Shown here piece by piece: positions 29,935 to 39,897 of a DNA stretch of 39,898 nt; positions within the stretch are counted from its first letter, which is position 1; each line of letters starts with the position of its first letter. The notes below the pieces were generated by a model. The model saw only the letters and a program-made list of their open reading frames with translations. It ran no database searches and had not been told where the DNA came from. The stretch lies in the NCBI GenBank assembly GCA_943327755.2, contig CALPYF020000039.1:1-39898 (forward strand), written 5' to 3'. The translations under genes were made by a program, and so were the position numbers. This DNA is from Deinococcus hopiensis KR-140. GTDB lineage: Bacteria; Deinococcota; Deinococci; Deinococcales; Deinococcaceae.

Positions 29935-30032
29935 CCACGCACGTTCCCTCCGCGCCCCTCTCCGCTGCGACAGCTGACCTGTCCCTGTCACCGCTCACTG
30001 CGCCCCTGCCGCGCTTTCCCTAGGGGGTTCCC

Positions 30033-32273
<2,241 letters not shown>

Positions 32274-32287
32274 GCCCACCTGGAAGA

Positions 32288-32309
32288 GGCCCCGGCCAGC
32301 GCTGGGGCC
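32288..32309. terminator. Possible terminator between clpC and the convergent gene
   Basis: GGCCCC (32288-32293) can pair with GGGGCC (32304-32309) around the palindrome CCAGCGCTGG. No T-run follows, so this is tentative. Confidence 0.4.
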
Positions 32310-32331
32310 CCCTCGTCGTTCACTGCCGGAT

Positions 32332-33012
32332 CTACTTCCGGCAGGTGAGGTCCACCCGGAAGGCGGGATCCGGGGTGTTCCACGGCAGGCCCGCCTTCAC
32401 GTTCCCGGCGCGCAGGTACACGAGTTTCGTGGGGGCGCCGCTGCCGGGCACCTGGGCTTTCATGGTGTACGCCCCGGCCGGCATCACCGCGCGGTTGTGA
32501 TCCCAGCCCTCGCGGTTCGGGGCGACGCTCTCGACGGTGGTGGTGGTGCCATCCGCAAAGGCCAGATTCACGTTCGTGAGGCCGAAGCCCGTGCCGGTTA
32601 GGTCGAGGCTCTGCCCGGTGGCATTGCGGACTTCAGCGGTGATCTCGAATCCGGGACGGCTGTTGTACGTGCTGGGCACGGCCCGGACGTCCGTCACGCG
32701 GAAGCGCCACACGCCGTTGAACAGCGTCTCGCCCAGGCAGCCGCTCACGGCCGCCACCTGATTCTGCCCGCCCGCACCCGCCGGGAGGTTCAGGTCCACC
32801 CGCCCGCCGGTCACGGTTACGTTCAGCCCGGCGGCCTTCAGCGCGGCTACCGGGACGTACGTGGTGCCGTTCACGCTGATGGCATTCGCGGCGGCCCGCC
32901 CGTTGATGAAGAAACGGACGCTGGTGGTCGCAGCCACCGCGACGCTCAGCAGCGTGGTGGCGGACAGGGACAGGACGGTCAGGGAACGGGCGGTGGGGGC
33001 ACGCTGGGTCAT
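32332..33012 (-). CDS. Exported protein with copper-amine-oxidase N-domain-like segment
   Basis: A 226-residue exported protein with a signal peptide of about 27 residues (MTQRAPTARS...AVAA). Residues about 32-75 (VRFFINGRAAANAISVNGTTYVPVAALKAAGLNVT) resemble the small repeat called the copper amine oxidase N-terminal domain, common in bacterial surface proteins and not a sign of oxidase activity. The rest is a beta-sandwich-like region (EITAEVRNATGQSLDLTGTGFGLTNVNLAFADG) similar to DUF4352-type folds. Two Cys (about 91 and 224) may pair. AAGGAG lies upstream of ATG 33012. Function unknown. Confidence 0.75.
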   Translation of the reverse strand: MTQRAPTARSLTVLSLSATTLLSVAVAATTSVRFFINGRAAANAISVNGTTYVPVAALKAAGLNVTVTGGRVDLNLPAGAGGQNQVAAVSGCLGETLFNGVWRFRVTDVRAVPSTYNSRPGFEITAEVRNATGQSLDLTGTGFGLTNVNLAFADGTTTTVESVAPNREGWDHNRAVMPAGAYTMKAQVPGSGAPTKLVYLRAGNVKAGLPWNTPDPAFRVDLTCRK

Positions 33013-33141
33013 AGGGACTCTCCTTTCCCGCGTCTGGGCGGGCATGTGGGCAGTGTGCGCGGCGGGGCGTGATCGGGCCGTGATCACGCGGCGGGCGCCG
33101 CAATCCGGCCTCCGGGAACCATCCGCCCGCCGCGCGTCCGC

Positions 33142-33147
33142 TACGAT
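33142..33147 (+). promoter_or_regulatory. -10 box of a probable leaderless transcript (DUF2087-radA operon)
   Basis: TACGAT lies 6 nt before ATG 33154. It would drive the DUF2087 gene and, through overlap, radA. Confidence 0.55.
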
Positions 33148-33153
33148 GGCGGG

Positions 33154-33435
33154 ATGACGAAGAGCATCCTCGATTTCCAGGACGAACACGGCCGCATCAC
33201 CGGGTGGCCCAGCGACCGCCGCCGCGCGCACCAGCTCGCCATCCTCGACTACCTGACCGGGCTGTTCGAACCCGGCGTGTCCTACGACCAGGGGCAGGCC
33301 GAGCAGATCCTCGCCGACCACAGCACCCTGGAAGACCCCAGTTTCCTGCTGACCGAACTCGTGGACGGCGATTACCTCGCCACGCAGGACGGGACCTACT
33401 GGCGGGCGGACGGCCGCCCCGGCGCGCGTGGCTAA
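33154..33435 (+). CDS. DUF2087-domain protein
   Basis: A 93-residue protein with the DUF2087 pattern: an N-terminal DFQDEHGRITGWPSDRRRAHQLAILDYL helix, FEPGVSYDQGQAEQILADH, then LLTELVDGDYLATQDGTYWR, which reads as a winged-helix-like end. The family is often found in small transcription regulators or fused to ArsR-type domains, so nucleic-acid binding is plausible but unproven. Its stop lies 8 bp inside radA, so translation of the two genes is probably linked. Confidence 0.8.
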   Translation: MTKSILDFQDEHGRITGWPSDRRRAHQLAILDYLTGLFEPGVSYDQGQAEQILADHSTLEDPSFLLTELVDGDYLATQDGTYWRADGRPGARG

Positions 33436-34807
33436 AGCCCGCACCACCTACGTCTGCAGCAGTTGCGGGTACACCAGCGCCAAACCGCTGGGCCGCTGCC
33501 CGAACTGCCAGGCGTGGAACTCCTTCGAGGAAGAGGTGCCCGCCGTCACCACGGCCGCGCGCGGTGGGGCGTATGGGGGCATCACGGGCGGCCGCCTCAC
33601 GCCGCTGTCCGGGGTGGGCCGCCGCGAGGAGCCCCGCACCCCGAGCGGCATCCCGGAACTCGACCGGGTGCTGGGCGGCGGGCTGGTTGCCGGGGGCGTC
33701 ACGCTGATCGGCGGGGAGCCCGGCATCGGCAAGAGCACCCTGCTCCTGCAGGTGGCGGACAAGGTCGCGGCGGGGGGCGGCACGGTGCTGTACGTGGCGG
33801 GCGAGGAATCCCTGGAGCAGATCCGCCTGCGCGCTGACCGCCTGGGCGTGAAGGCCGAGATCCAGCTGACCCGCGACACCCGCGCCGAACATGTGGCGGC
33901 GCTGATGGCCGAGCACAAGCCCGCGCTGTGCATCGTGGATTCCATCCAGACCGTGACCGTCGAGGGGGATGGCGCGCCGGGTGGCGTGGCGCAGGTCCGC
34001 GACGGGACCGCCCTGCTGACCCGCGCCGCGAAGGAAACCGGGACCGCCACCGTCCTGGTGGGGCACGTCACGAAGGACGGCACGGTCGCCGGACCGAAGG
34101 TTATGGAGCACATCGTGGACACCACCGTCTTCCTGGAGACGGTCGGGTCGTACCGCCTGCTGCGTTCGGTCAAGAACCGCTTCGGGCAGGCCGGTGAACT
34201 CGGCGTGTTCGAGATGCGCGGCGAGGGCCTGATCGCCGTCGAGAACCCGTCGGCGGCGTTCCTGGCCGAGCGGCCCGTCGGGGTGCCCGGCAGCGTCGTC
34301 GCCGCCACCATCGACGGGCAGCGCCCCATGCTGCTGGAGGTGCAGGCGCTGGCCAGCAAGACGCCGTACCCGAACGCCCGCCGGGTCGTGGTGGGCCTCG
34401 ATGCCCGCCGCGTGGACGTCGTCCTGGCCGTGCTGGAACGCCGCCTGGACCTCACGCTGGGCGGCCTGGACGTGTACGTGAACCTCGCGGGCGGCCTGAA
34501 GGTCCCCGATCCGGGCCTGGACCTCGCGGTGGCGCTGGCGGTGTACTCGGCCGTGGTGGGCCGCGCCCTGCCGGACAGCGTCGCCGTGTTCGGCGAGGTC
34601 GGCCTGGCGGGCGAGGTCCGCTCCACCGTCGCCTCCATCCGCCGCGCCGAGGAGGCCCGCCGCGCCGGGTACACCCGCCTGATCGTCCCCCCCGGCCTGG
34701 ACGGCCACCCCAACGGGGTGAAGAGCGTCGAGGAGGCCGTCGCGCAGGTGTGGGGCGGCGCCCCGGCGTCCGGCCGGAAACCCCGCTCCGCCGCAGAACG
34801 GAGCTGA
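33428..34807 (+). CDS. radA: DNA repair protein RadA/Sms
   Basis: The 459-residue RecA-like ATPase that promotes branch migration and processing of recombination intermediates. The N-terminal C4 zinc finger uses Cys10, Cys13, Cys24 and Cys27. Walker A is GEPGIGKS at 96-103. The RadA-specific KNRFG motif is at 249-253. The Lon-like C-terminal domain (about 275-450) is complete. The GTG start at 33428 gives the conserved AKARTTYVCSSCG N-terminus. It is the second gene of a tight operon with DUF2087 upstream and a PH-domain protein 4 bp downstream. Confidence 0.96.
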   Translation: MAKARTTYVCSSCGYTSAKPLGRCPNCQAWNSFEEEVPAVTTAARGGAYGGITGGRLTPLSGVGRREEPRTPSGIPELDRVLGGGLVAGGVTLIGGEPGIGKSTLLLQVADKVAAGGGTVLYVAGEESLEQIRLRADRLGVKAEIQLTRDTRAEHVAALMAEHKPALCIVDSIQTVTVEGDGAPGGVAQVRDGTALLTRAAKETGTATVLVGHVTKDGTVAGPKVMEHIVDTTVFLETVGSYRLLRSVKNRFGQAGELGVFEMRGEGLIAVENPSAAFLAERPVGVPGSVVAATIDGQRPMLLEVQALASKTPYPNARRVVVGLDARRVDVVLAVLERRLDLTLGGLDVYVNLAGGLKVPDPGLDLAVALAVYSAVVGRALPDSVAVFGEVGLAGEVRSTVASIRRAEEARRAGYTRLIVPPGLDGHPNGVKSVEEAVAQVWGGAPASGRKPRSAAERS

Positions 34808-34811
34808 CGGT

Positions 34812-35330
34812 ATGACTGCCCCGCTGTCGGCCGCGCCGCCCACCTCGCCCGTCTGGTTCCGGGCGGTGGTGTGGCTGGCGCCCCTGCTCCTGATCGTGAC
34901 CGCCTGGATGCCGGACGACAGCGCCGACAAGCCTCTGCCGGTGGCGGGCAGCGTGGCCCTGACCCTGCTGGGCGTGGGACTGGCCGCACTATTCGCGCAG
35001 GTGCCCCGGCGCCTCGCGTACACCCTGACCGACACGGGTCTGCGCATGAGCCGCTTCTCCGGCACCTTCGAGTGGCCGTACTGCGAACTGCGGGTGCGCC
35101 GCACCGACGCCGGGCTGGGCCTGCGGGTCGGCGGGGTGGGCCTGCCCGGCTACTACACCGGGAACTACACCTTCACGGGGGCCGGGTACCGCAGCGTGCA
35201 GGCCATCGCGTCGAACACGCGCGGCGGCCTGATCGTCGAGCGGGGTGGCACGCCGTACTACCTGACGCCCGCCGACCCGGACGCCTTCGCACAGGCGCTC
35301 GCCGCGCGGGGCGTGCCCGTCCTGGACTGA
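34812..35330 (+). CDS. PH-domain-like membrane protein
   Basis: A 172-residue protein with two hydrophobic helices (about 17-33 and 44-64). A C-terminal beta-rich domain (about 68-170) follows, with YTLTDTGLRMSRF and LIVERGGTPYYLTPADPDAFAQAL. This ending is typical of bacterial PH domains, which bind partners at the membrane. Function unknown. It starts 4 bp after radA, so it is in the same operon. Confidence 0.72.
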   Translation: MTAPLSAAPPTSPVWFRAVVWLAPLLLIVTAWMPDDSADKPLPVAGSVALTLLGVGLAALFAQVPRRLAYTLTDTGLRMSRFSGTFEWPYCELRVRRTDAGLGLRVGGVGLPGYYTGNYTFTGAGYRSVQAIASNTRGGLIVERGGTPYYLTPADPDAFAQALAARGVPVLD

Positions 35331-35408
35331 GCCGGACTCTGTACTGCGTGCAGGTCTCGTGAACGGGGGTCGCATCTGCCGGGGGGCGGTGGGTGCGACC
35401 CTTGGGGC

Positions 35409-36389
35409 ATGACGAGCGGCGCCGCCGACCACGACCACGCCGAGCACGATCACCACCACGGGCATAGGCACAGCGAGCAGGGGCACGTCGGGCAGGGAGA
35501 TGGCGGGCACGATCACCACCACGGCGCGAACGCGAACGCCCGGCAGCTGACCCTCGCCCTGCTGCTGACGGGCGGGTTCCTGATCGTGGAGGTCGTGTAC
35601 GCGGTCCTGTCCGGCAGTCTGGCGCTGCTGAGCGACGCAGGGCACATGCTGACCGACGCGGCGGCGCTGGCCCTGTCGCTGCTGGCCCTCCGGGTGGGCG
35701 CGCGGCCCGCCGATGCGCGGCGCACCTTCGGGTACCGCCGGGCGGAGGTGCTGGCCGCCGCCCTGAACGCCGGGGCGCTGTTCGCCGTGGGCATCTACGT
35801 GCTCGTGGAGGCCGCGCGCCGCTTCGCGCAGCCGGTCGAGGTGCAGGCCACCCCCATGCTGATCGTCGCGGTGCTGGGCCTGATCGTGAACCTGCTCAGC
35901 GCCCGCATCCTGGCCGGAGGGCAGGGCGAGAGCTTGAACATGCGCTCGGCGTACCTGGAGGTCATGGGGGACCTGCTGGGCAGCGTCGCCGTGATCGTCG
36001 GCGCGCTGCTGATCCGCTTCACGGGCTGGACGTGGGTGGACCCGCTGCTGGGCGCGGGCATCGGCCTGTGGGTGCTGCCGCGCACCTGGGCGCTGCTGCG
36101 CGCCAGCGTGAACGTCCTGCTGGAGGGCGTGCCGCGCGGCCTGGACCTGAACGCCCTGCGCGCCGAACTGCGCGCCCTGCCCGGCGTGGACGACGTTCAC
36201 GACCTGCACGTCTGGAGCGTGACGGGCGGCGTGAACAACCTGACGGCCCATCTGGTCGCCCCGAAGTCAGGCGACACCCTTCTACGCGAGGTGGAGGAGG
36301 TCGCCGCCCGATTCGGCATCGCGCACAGCACCGTGCAGATTGAGGGGCCGGACGCCCACGCGGCAGGTGGAGCGGCGCTGCATCCCTGA
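35409..36389 (+). CDS. Cation diffusion facilitator (CDF), CzcD-like metal exporter
   Basis: A 326-residue proton-driven divalent-metal exporter, probably for Zn2+ and related ions. The first 40 residues are His/Asp-rich, a likely metal sensor or loading segment. Six membrane helices follow (about 45-335 of the family plan, here about 46-215). The TM2 site is His79-x3-Asp83 (SDAGHMLTD). In TM5 the usual HxxxD is replaced by ExxxD (YLEVMGD, Glu184 and Asp188), as in a subset of CzcD-type proteins. The C-terminal domain (about 240-315) includes DVHDLHVWSV, typical of the cytosolic dimerisation domain. ATG 35409 follows a weak GACCCT box. Confidence 0.92.
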   Translation: MTSGAADHDHAEHDHHHGHRHSEQGHVGQGDGGHDHHHGANANARQLTLALLLTGGFLIVEVVYAVLSGSLALLSDAGHMLTDAAALALSLLALRVGARPADARRTFGYRRAEVLAAALNAGALFAVGIYVLVEAARRFAQPVEVQATPMLIVAVLGLIVNLLSARILAGGQGESLNMRSAYLEVMGDLLGSVAVIVGALLIRFTGWTWVDPLLGAGIGLWVLPRTWALLRASVNVLLEGVPRGLDLNALRAELRALPGVDDVHDLHVWSVTGGVNNLTAHLVAPKSGDTLLREVEEVAARFGIAHSTVQIEGPDAHAAGGAALHP

Positions 36390-36411
36390 GGGGCGGGGGA
36401 GAGGGGCAGGA

Positions 36412-36491
36412 TGTCGAAGGGTCGAAGGGTCTGAGAACGACGATTCACACTGCTTTTTTCTCAGTCTCTCGGACCTTTCGACCCTTCGACA
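36412..36491. repeat. Large intergenic palindrome with GTCGAAGG tandem arms
   Basis: TGTCGAAGGGTCGAAGGGTC (36412-36431) and its inverse (36472-36491) agree at 19 of 20 positions. An inner CTGAGA/TCTCAG pair (36431-36436, 36459-36464) extends the fold. Each arm holds two copies of GTCGAAGG. It follows the CDF gene by 22 bp and may also end its transcript. Confidence 0.75.
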
Positions 36492-36541
36492 CTGGGTCGC
36501 GCGCACAGACGGTGTTGATGGGGTATGGGCACCTATATGCC

Positions 36542-36571
36542 TTGACAGGAATATTCTGATTGGCGCATAAT
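36542..36571 (+). promoter_or_regulatory. Promoter of the ArsR/SRPBCC operon
   Basis: TTGACA (36542-36547) and CATAAT (36566-36571) are spaced 18 bp. GCGC lies on each side of the -10 region (GCGCATAATAAGCGC), a possible operator half-site pair for autoregulation. Confidence 0.75.
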
Positions 36572-36612
36572 AAGCGCACAACAGAACGCACCAGAAGGAG
36601 GTCACGAGCCAC

Positions 36613-36966
36613 TTGAACCACCACATCTTCACCGCCCTGGCCGACCCGCACCGATTCCAGATCGTCGAGCTGCTGCGCGAACGGCCCCACAGCGTCGGCG
36701 AGATCGCCGACCGCCTCGGCCTGCGCCAGCCGCAGACGTCCAAGCACCTGCGCGTCCTCACGGACGCCGGACTGGTCCACATGGAACCCCAGGCCAACCG
36801 CCGCATCGCCCACCTGAGCCCCACGCCGTTCCGGGACCTCGACGACTGGCTGACCCGCTACCGCCCCCTCTGGGAGGAGCGCCTCGACCGGCTGGACGAC
36901 TACCTGCGCACCCTTCCACCAGAAGACCCCACACCTGGCCCCACCGAACCCGGAGGTTCCCCATGA
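36613..36966 (+). CDS. ArsR-family transcriptional regulator
   Basis: A 117-residue winged-helix repressor. The fold is complete: FTALADPHRFQIVELLRERPHSVGEIADRLGLRQPQTSKHLRVLTDAGLVHMEPQANRRIAHL, with the recognition helix RQPQTSKHLRVL. No Cys-based metal site is seen, so it belongs to the non-metal ArsR group usually encoded with an AHSA1-type partner. The start is TTG 36613, supported by AAGGAGGT (36595-36602) 10 nt upstream. The tail (about 100-117) is Pro-rich. The stop overlaps the SRPBCC gene (ATGA). Confidence 0.9.
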   Translation: MNHHIFTALADPHRFQIVELLRERPHSVGEIADRLGLRQPQTSKHLRVLTDAGLVHMEPQANRRIAHLSPTPFRDLDDWLTRYRPLWEERLDRLDDYLRTLPPEDPTPGPTEPGGSP

Positions 36967-37472
36967 TGAAGGCTGCCACTCTCGACCACCGCACCGAAGA
37001 CGCCCGCACCCTCGTGCTGGAACGCATCTTCGCCGCCACGCCCGACCGGGTCTTCGCGGCGTTCACACAGGCCGAGCATCTGAAGCACTGGTGGGGGCCG
37101 CGCGGCTGGACCCTGACGCACTGCACCGTCGACCTGCGCCCCGGCGGCCGCTGGCACTACTGCATGACCTGCACCGACCCCGCACAGGGCGACTTCCACG
37201 GCATGAACAGCTGGGGGCTGGGTGTGTACGAGCATATTGAGGCGCCCACCCGCCTGACCTACACCGACCACTTCAGCGACGAACACGGCGCCGTGAACGA
37301 CCAGATGCCCGCCACGCTGGCCGACCTGACCTTCGAGGCAGTGCCCGGCGGCACCCGCGTCACCAGCCGCTCCACGTACGTCCGCCCGGAAGACCTGCAG
37401 GCCGTCATGGACATGGGCATGCTCCAGGGCATCGCCGAGACGTGGGACCGCCTCGCCGAACACCTCGCCTGA
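36963..37472 (+). CDS. SRPBCC / AHSA1-domain protein
   Basis: A 169-residue START-like fold protein. The AHSA1 pattern is clear: RIFAATPDRVFAAFTQAEHLKHWWGPRGWT, LRPGGRWHYCM, GVYEHIEAPTRLTYTDHF and LADLTFEAVPGGTRVTSRSTY. Such proteins bind hydrophobic ligands; the ArsR-AHSA1 pair is a frequent two-gene unit in bacteria. The ligand is unknown. The start ATG 36963 overlaps the ArsR stop. Confidence 0.88.
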   Translation: MMKAATLDHRTEDARTLVLERIFAATPDRVFAAFTQAEHLKHWWGPRGWTLTHCTVDLRPGGRWHYCMTCTDPAQGDFHGMNSWGLGVYEHIEAPTRLTYTDHFSDEHGAVNDQMPATLADLTFEAVPGGTRVTSRSTYVRPEDLQAVMDMGMLQGIAETWDRLAEHLA

Positions 37473-37487
37473 CCTGAACATCTGGGG

Positions 37488-38375
37488 TCATCCGGCGCCG
37501 GGCGCGGCAAGGGCCAGGAAGTTCCGGACGATCACCGATCGTTCCACCCGCTGCGACGCCAGGGACAGCGTCACGCGCGGCCCCCCGCCCAGCAGGTCGT
37601 GGTACACACAGCCGCGCAGGTGCAGATGCCGCATTGCGGCCGGCACCAGCGATACCCCCAGGCCCGCCGCGACCAGACTGACCACCGACATCATCTGCGG
37701 GGCGGTCTGCCCGGGCCGCGCCTCGAACCCCGCCGCGCGGCACGCGGCCAGCACCGCGTCATGCAGCGCCGGACCCACCGCGCGCGGCGTGAGGATGAAC
37801 GGATCGTCCCGCAGCGCCTCCAGCGCAATGCGGTCGGCGTTCGCCGCCGGGTGATCCTCGGGGAGCACCGCGACCAGTTCACTGCACGCCACCTCGGTCA
37901 CGCGGAACTCCTGCGCGTAGTCCGGTGTGGCCCGCACGAACGCCGCGTCCAGCACGTGTGCGCGCAGATCAGCGGCGAGCGCCTCGGTGTTCTTCTCGGT
38001 CAGCGTCAGGTTCACTTGCGGGTACGTGCGCCGGAACGCGCGGATCACGTCCTGCACCGCCGGGTCGATCCCCGCCGCGCCCGTGAAGCCCACGCGTAGC
38101 GCGCCCGTCTCGCCCCGCGCGGCCCGCCCGGTCTCGACGGCGGCGCGGTCGAGCTGCGCGGGAATGTCCGCCACCGCGGCCCGGAAGGCGTGGCCCGCCT
38201 CGGTCAGGTCCACGCCGCGCGGTGTCCGGTGAAAGAGGGCCGCGCCCAGTTCGCGTTCCAGCGCACGGATCTGCGCACTCAGGGGCGGCTGCGCCATGCC
38301 CAGCCGCGCGGCAGCCCGCGTGACGTTCCCCTCCTCCGCGACCGTCAGGAAGTACCGCAGCTGCCGCAACTCCAT
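37488..38375 (-). CDS. LysR-family transcriptional regulator
   Basis: A 295-residue LTTR. The N-terminal winged helix is complete (MELRQLRYFLTVAEEGNVTRAAARLGMAQPPLSAQIRALERELGAALFHR), and the periplasmic-binding-protein-like effector domain follows from about 90 (GALRVGFTGAAGIDPAVQDVIRAFR). The QPPLS turn is typical of the BenM/CatM-CbbR branch. It is divergent from the MFS gene, 71 bp apart, the usual layout for a regulator and its target. The minus-strand box TATGCT lies 6 nt before the ATG. Effector unknown. Confidence 0.92.
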   Translation of the reverse strand: MELRQLRYFLTVAEEGNVTRAAARLGMAQPPLSAQIRALERELGAALFHRTPRGVDLTEAGHAFRAAVADIPAQLDRAAVETGRAARGETGALRVGFTGAAGIDPAVQDVIRAFRRTYPQVNLTLTEKNTEALAADLRAHVLDAAFVRATPDYAQEFRVTEVACSELVAVLPEDHPAANADRIALEALRDDPFILTPRAVGPALHDAVLAACRAAGFEARPGQTAPQMMSVVSLVAAGLGVSLVPAAMRHLHLRGCVYHDLLGGGPRVTLSLASQRVERSVIVRNFLALAAPGAG

Positions 38376-38381
38376 ACGCGC

Positions 38382-38387
38382 AGCATA
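38382..38387 (-). promoter_or_regulatory. -10 box of a probable leaderless LysR transcript
   Basis: TATGCT on the minus strand ends 6 nt before the LysR ATG at 38375. Confidence 0.5.
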
Positions 38388-38409
38388 TGGCGATGCCCCG
38401 CCACGCGTA

Positions 38410-38439
38410 TTAGACGTCTGACGGGAAGCCGCCTACAGT
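38410..38439 (+). promoter_or_regulatory. MFS promoter with overlapping palindrome
   Basis: TTAGAC (38410-38415) and TACAGT (38434-38439) are spaced 18 bp, and TACAGT ends 7 nt before ATG 38447. The 8-bp palindrome AGACGTCT (38412-38419) overlaps the -35 and is a candidate LysR operator. Confidence 0.55.
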
Positions 38440-38446
38440 CGGAGGC

Positions 38447-39658
38447 ATGACCGTCCTGAACCCCGCCCCACCCACGACGGGCGCGCAGGTGCGGCGCGGC
38501 ACCCCCGAGTACCGCCGGATCGGCGCGGCGCTGTTCCTCACGGGGTTCAGCGCCTTCTCGCTGATCTACTGCGCGCAGCCGCTCCTGACCGCCTTCACCC
38601 GCGACTTCCACGTGGCGCCCGCACAGAGCGCCCTGAGCCTGTCCCTGACGACCGGGTGCCTCGCCCTGTCCATCCTGATCATGAGTGCCGTCGCGGACTC
38701 CTTCAGCCGCCGCCGCGTCATGCTGACCTCGCTGCTCGCCGCCGCGATCCTGAACGGACTGGCCGCGCTGGCCCCCACCTGGAACCTGCTGCTGCTGTGC
38801 CGCGCGCTGGAGGGCCTCGCGCTGGGCGGCGTGCCCGCCGTCGCCATGGCCTACCTCGCCGAGGAGATCCACCCCCGCGACCTGGGCGCCGCCATGGGGC
38901 AGTACGTGGGGGGCACCGCGTTCGGCGGGATGATGGGCCGCGTCTGCATCGGCCTCCTGAGTGACGTCACCTCCTGGCACGCGGCGCTGCTCGTCATGGG
39001 CGGGCTGGGCCTGCTCAGCGCCGCCGGATTCGCCCTGCTGCTCCCACCCTCACGCGGCTTCCAGTCGCGCCCCGCCGCGCCCGCCCGCGAGCACCTGCGC
39101 CGCTGGGCCGCGCACCTGCTCACCCCCGGCCTGAGCGCGCTATTCACGCTGGGATTCCTGAACTTGGGTGTCATGGTCGCCGCGTTCAACTACCTCGGCT
39201 TCCGCCTGCACGCCCCGCCCTACGGCCTGAGTGCCGCTGCTATCAGCCTGATCTTCCTGACGTACCTGCTTGGCTCCGCCGCGTCGGGCTGGGGTGGGCG
39301 CATGGCTGACCGTCAGGGTCGCCTCTCCCTGCTGCGGGCCGGCCTGCTGCTCAGTGGCGTGGGCCTCGCCCTGACGCTCCTGAGCCCCCTGCCCGTGATC
39401 ATCCTGGGCGTCACGCTGATCACCGTGGGCTTCTTCATCACGCACTCCGTCGCCAGTAGCAGCGTCGGCCACCTCGCCCGGCGCGACAAGGGCCACGCCA
39501 GCGCCCTGTACCTCCTCGCCTACTATGCCGGCAGCAGCGTCATCGGTGTCCTCGGCGGACTCGCCTGGGCTGCCGGAGGCTGGCCGCTCCTCGTCGCCCT
39601 GTGCGCGGCCCTGCTCGGCCTGGGTCTGACCCTCACCCGGCAGATCCCCCGCCGCTGA
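38447..39658 (+). CDS. MFS transporter
   Basis: A 403-residue major facilitator with about 12 hydrophobic helices. The early segment FSLIYCAQPLLTAFTRDFHVAPAQSALSLSLTTG and the loop DSFSRRRVML resemble YnfM-like/drug-efflux members; the equivalent loop GRMADRQGRLSLLRAG in the second half is the internal repeat of the fold. GALAPTWNLLLLCRALEGLALGGVPAVAMAYLAEE is also typical. It is probably an exporter controlled by the divergent LysR regulator. The substrate is unknown. A hairpin follows the stop. Confidence 0.9.
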   Translation: MTVLNPAPPTTGAQVRRGTPEYRRIGAALFLTGFSAFSLIYCAQPLLTAFTRDFHVAPAQSALSLSLTTGCLALSILIMSAVADSFSRRRVMLTSLLAAAILNGLAALAPTWNLLLLCRALEGLALGGVPAVAMAYLAEEIHPRDLGAAMGQYVGGTAFGGMMGRVCIGLLSDVTSWHAALLVMGGLGLLSAAGFALLLPPSRGFQSRPAAPAREHLRRWAAHLLTPGLSALFTLGFLNLGVMVAAFNYLGFRLHAPPYGLSAAAISLIFLTYLLGSAASGWGGRMADRQGRLSLLRAGLLLSGVGLALTLLSPLPVIILGVTLITVGFFITHSVASSSVGHLARRDKGHASALYLLAYYAGSSVIGVLGGLAWAAGGWPLLVALCAALLGLGLTLTRQIPRR

Positions 39659-39676
39659 CCGTCACGACAGGGAAGC

Positions 39677-39703
39677 GGGGCCGGGTCTGCGTGATCCGGC
39701 CCC
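39677..39703 (+). terminator. Terminator-like hairpin after the MFS gene
   Basis: GGGGCCGG (39677-39684) pairs perfectly with CCGGCCCC (39696-39703), with an 11-nt loop. Only a short T-run follows. Confidence 0.6.
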
Positions 39704-39714
39704 CGTACCCTTCC

Positions 39715-39897
39715 GTCGCTCCGCTTCATCCACCGTGCTTGGTCAGGAAGCTCTGTACCGGACATCTTCAGGTTGAGGCTGTGCTGGACGCAAAATTCCT
39801 GAACGTATGATCGGTCGCGAATCGGCACGACAAACGGCGGTGTTTTGGGTGTGTGACCATCCCAGAACCCGCCGATCTCCAGCGTACTGAACTCACC
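39715..39897 (-). pseudogene. Unidentified partial reading frame entering from the right edge
   Basis: On the minus strand a frame is open from the right edge, reading ...EFSTLEIGGFWDGHTP, then VVPIRDRSYVQEFCVQHSLNLKMSGTELP in outline. Codon third positions are less GC-rich than in neighbouring genes. The frame runs on leftward through the MFS terminator region without a stop until 39523, where it is clearly non-coding, so the leftmost true end is uncertain. It may be the broken 3' end of a foreign or decayed gene. No family was recognised. Confidence 0.3.

Noticed and set aside
36542..36571. A possible RDRM-type operator at the ArsR promoter
   Set aside because: The local palindrome is GCGC-ended and lacks TTATG/CATAA-type ends; it is better explained as an ArsR operator.
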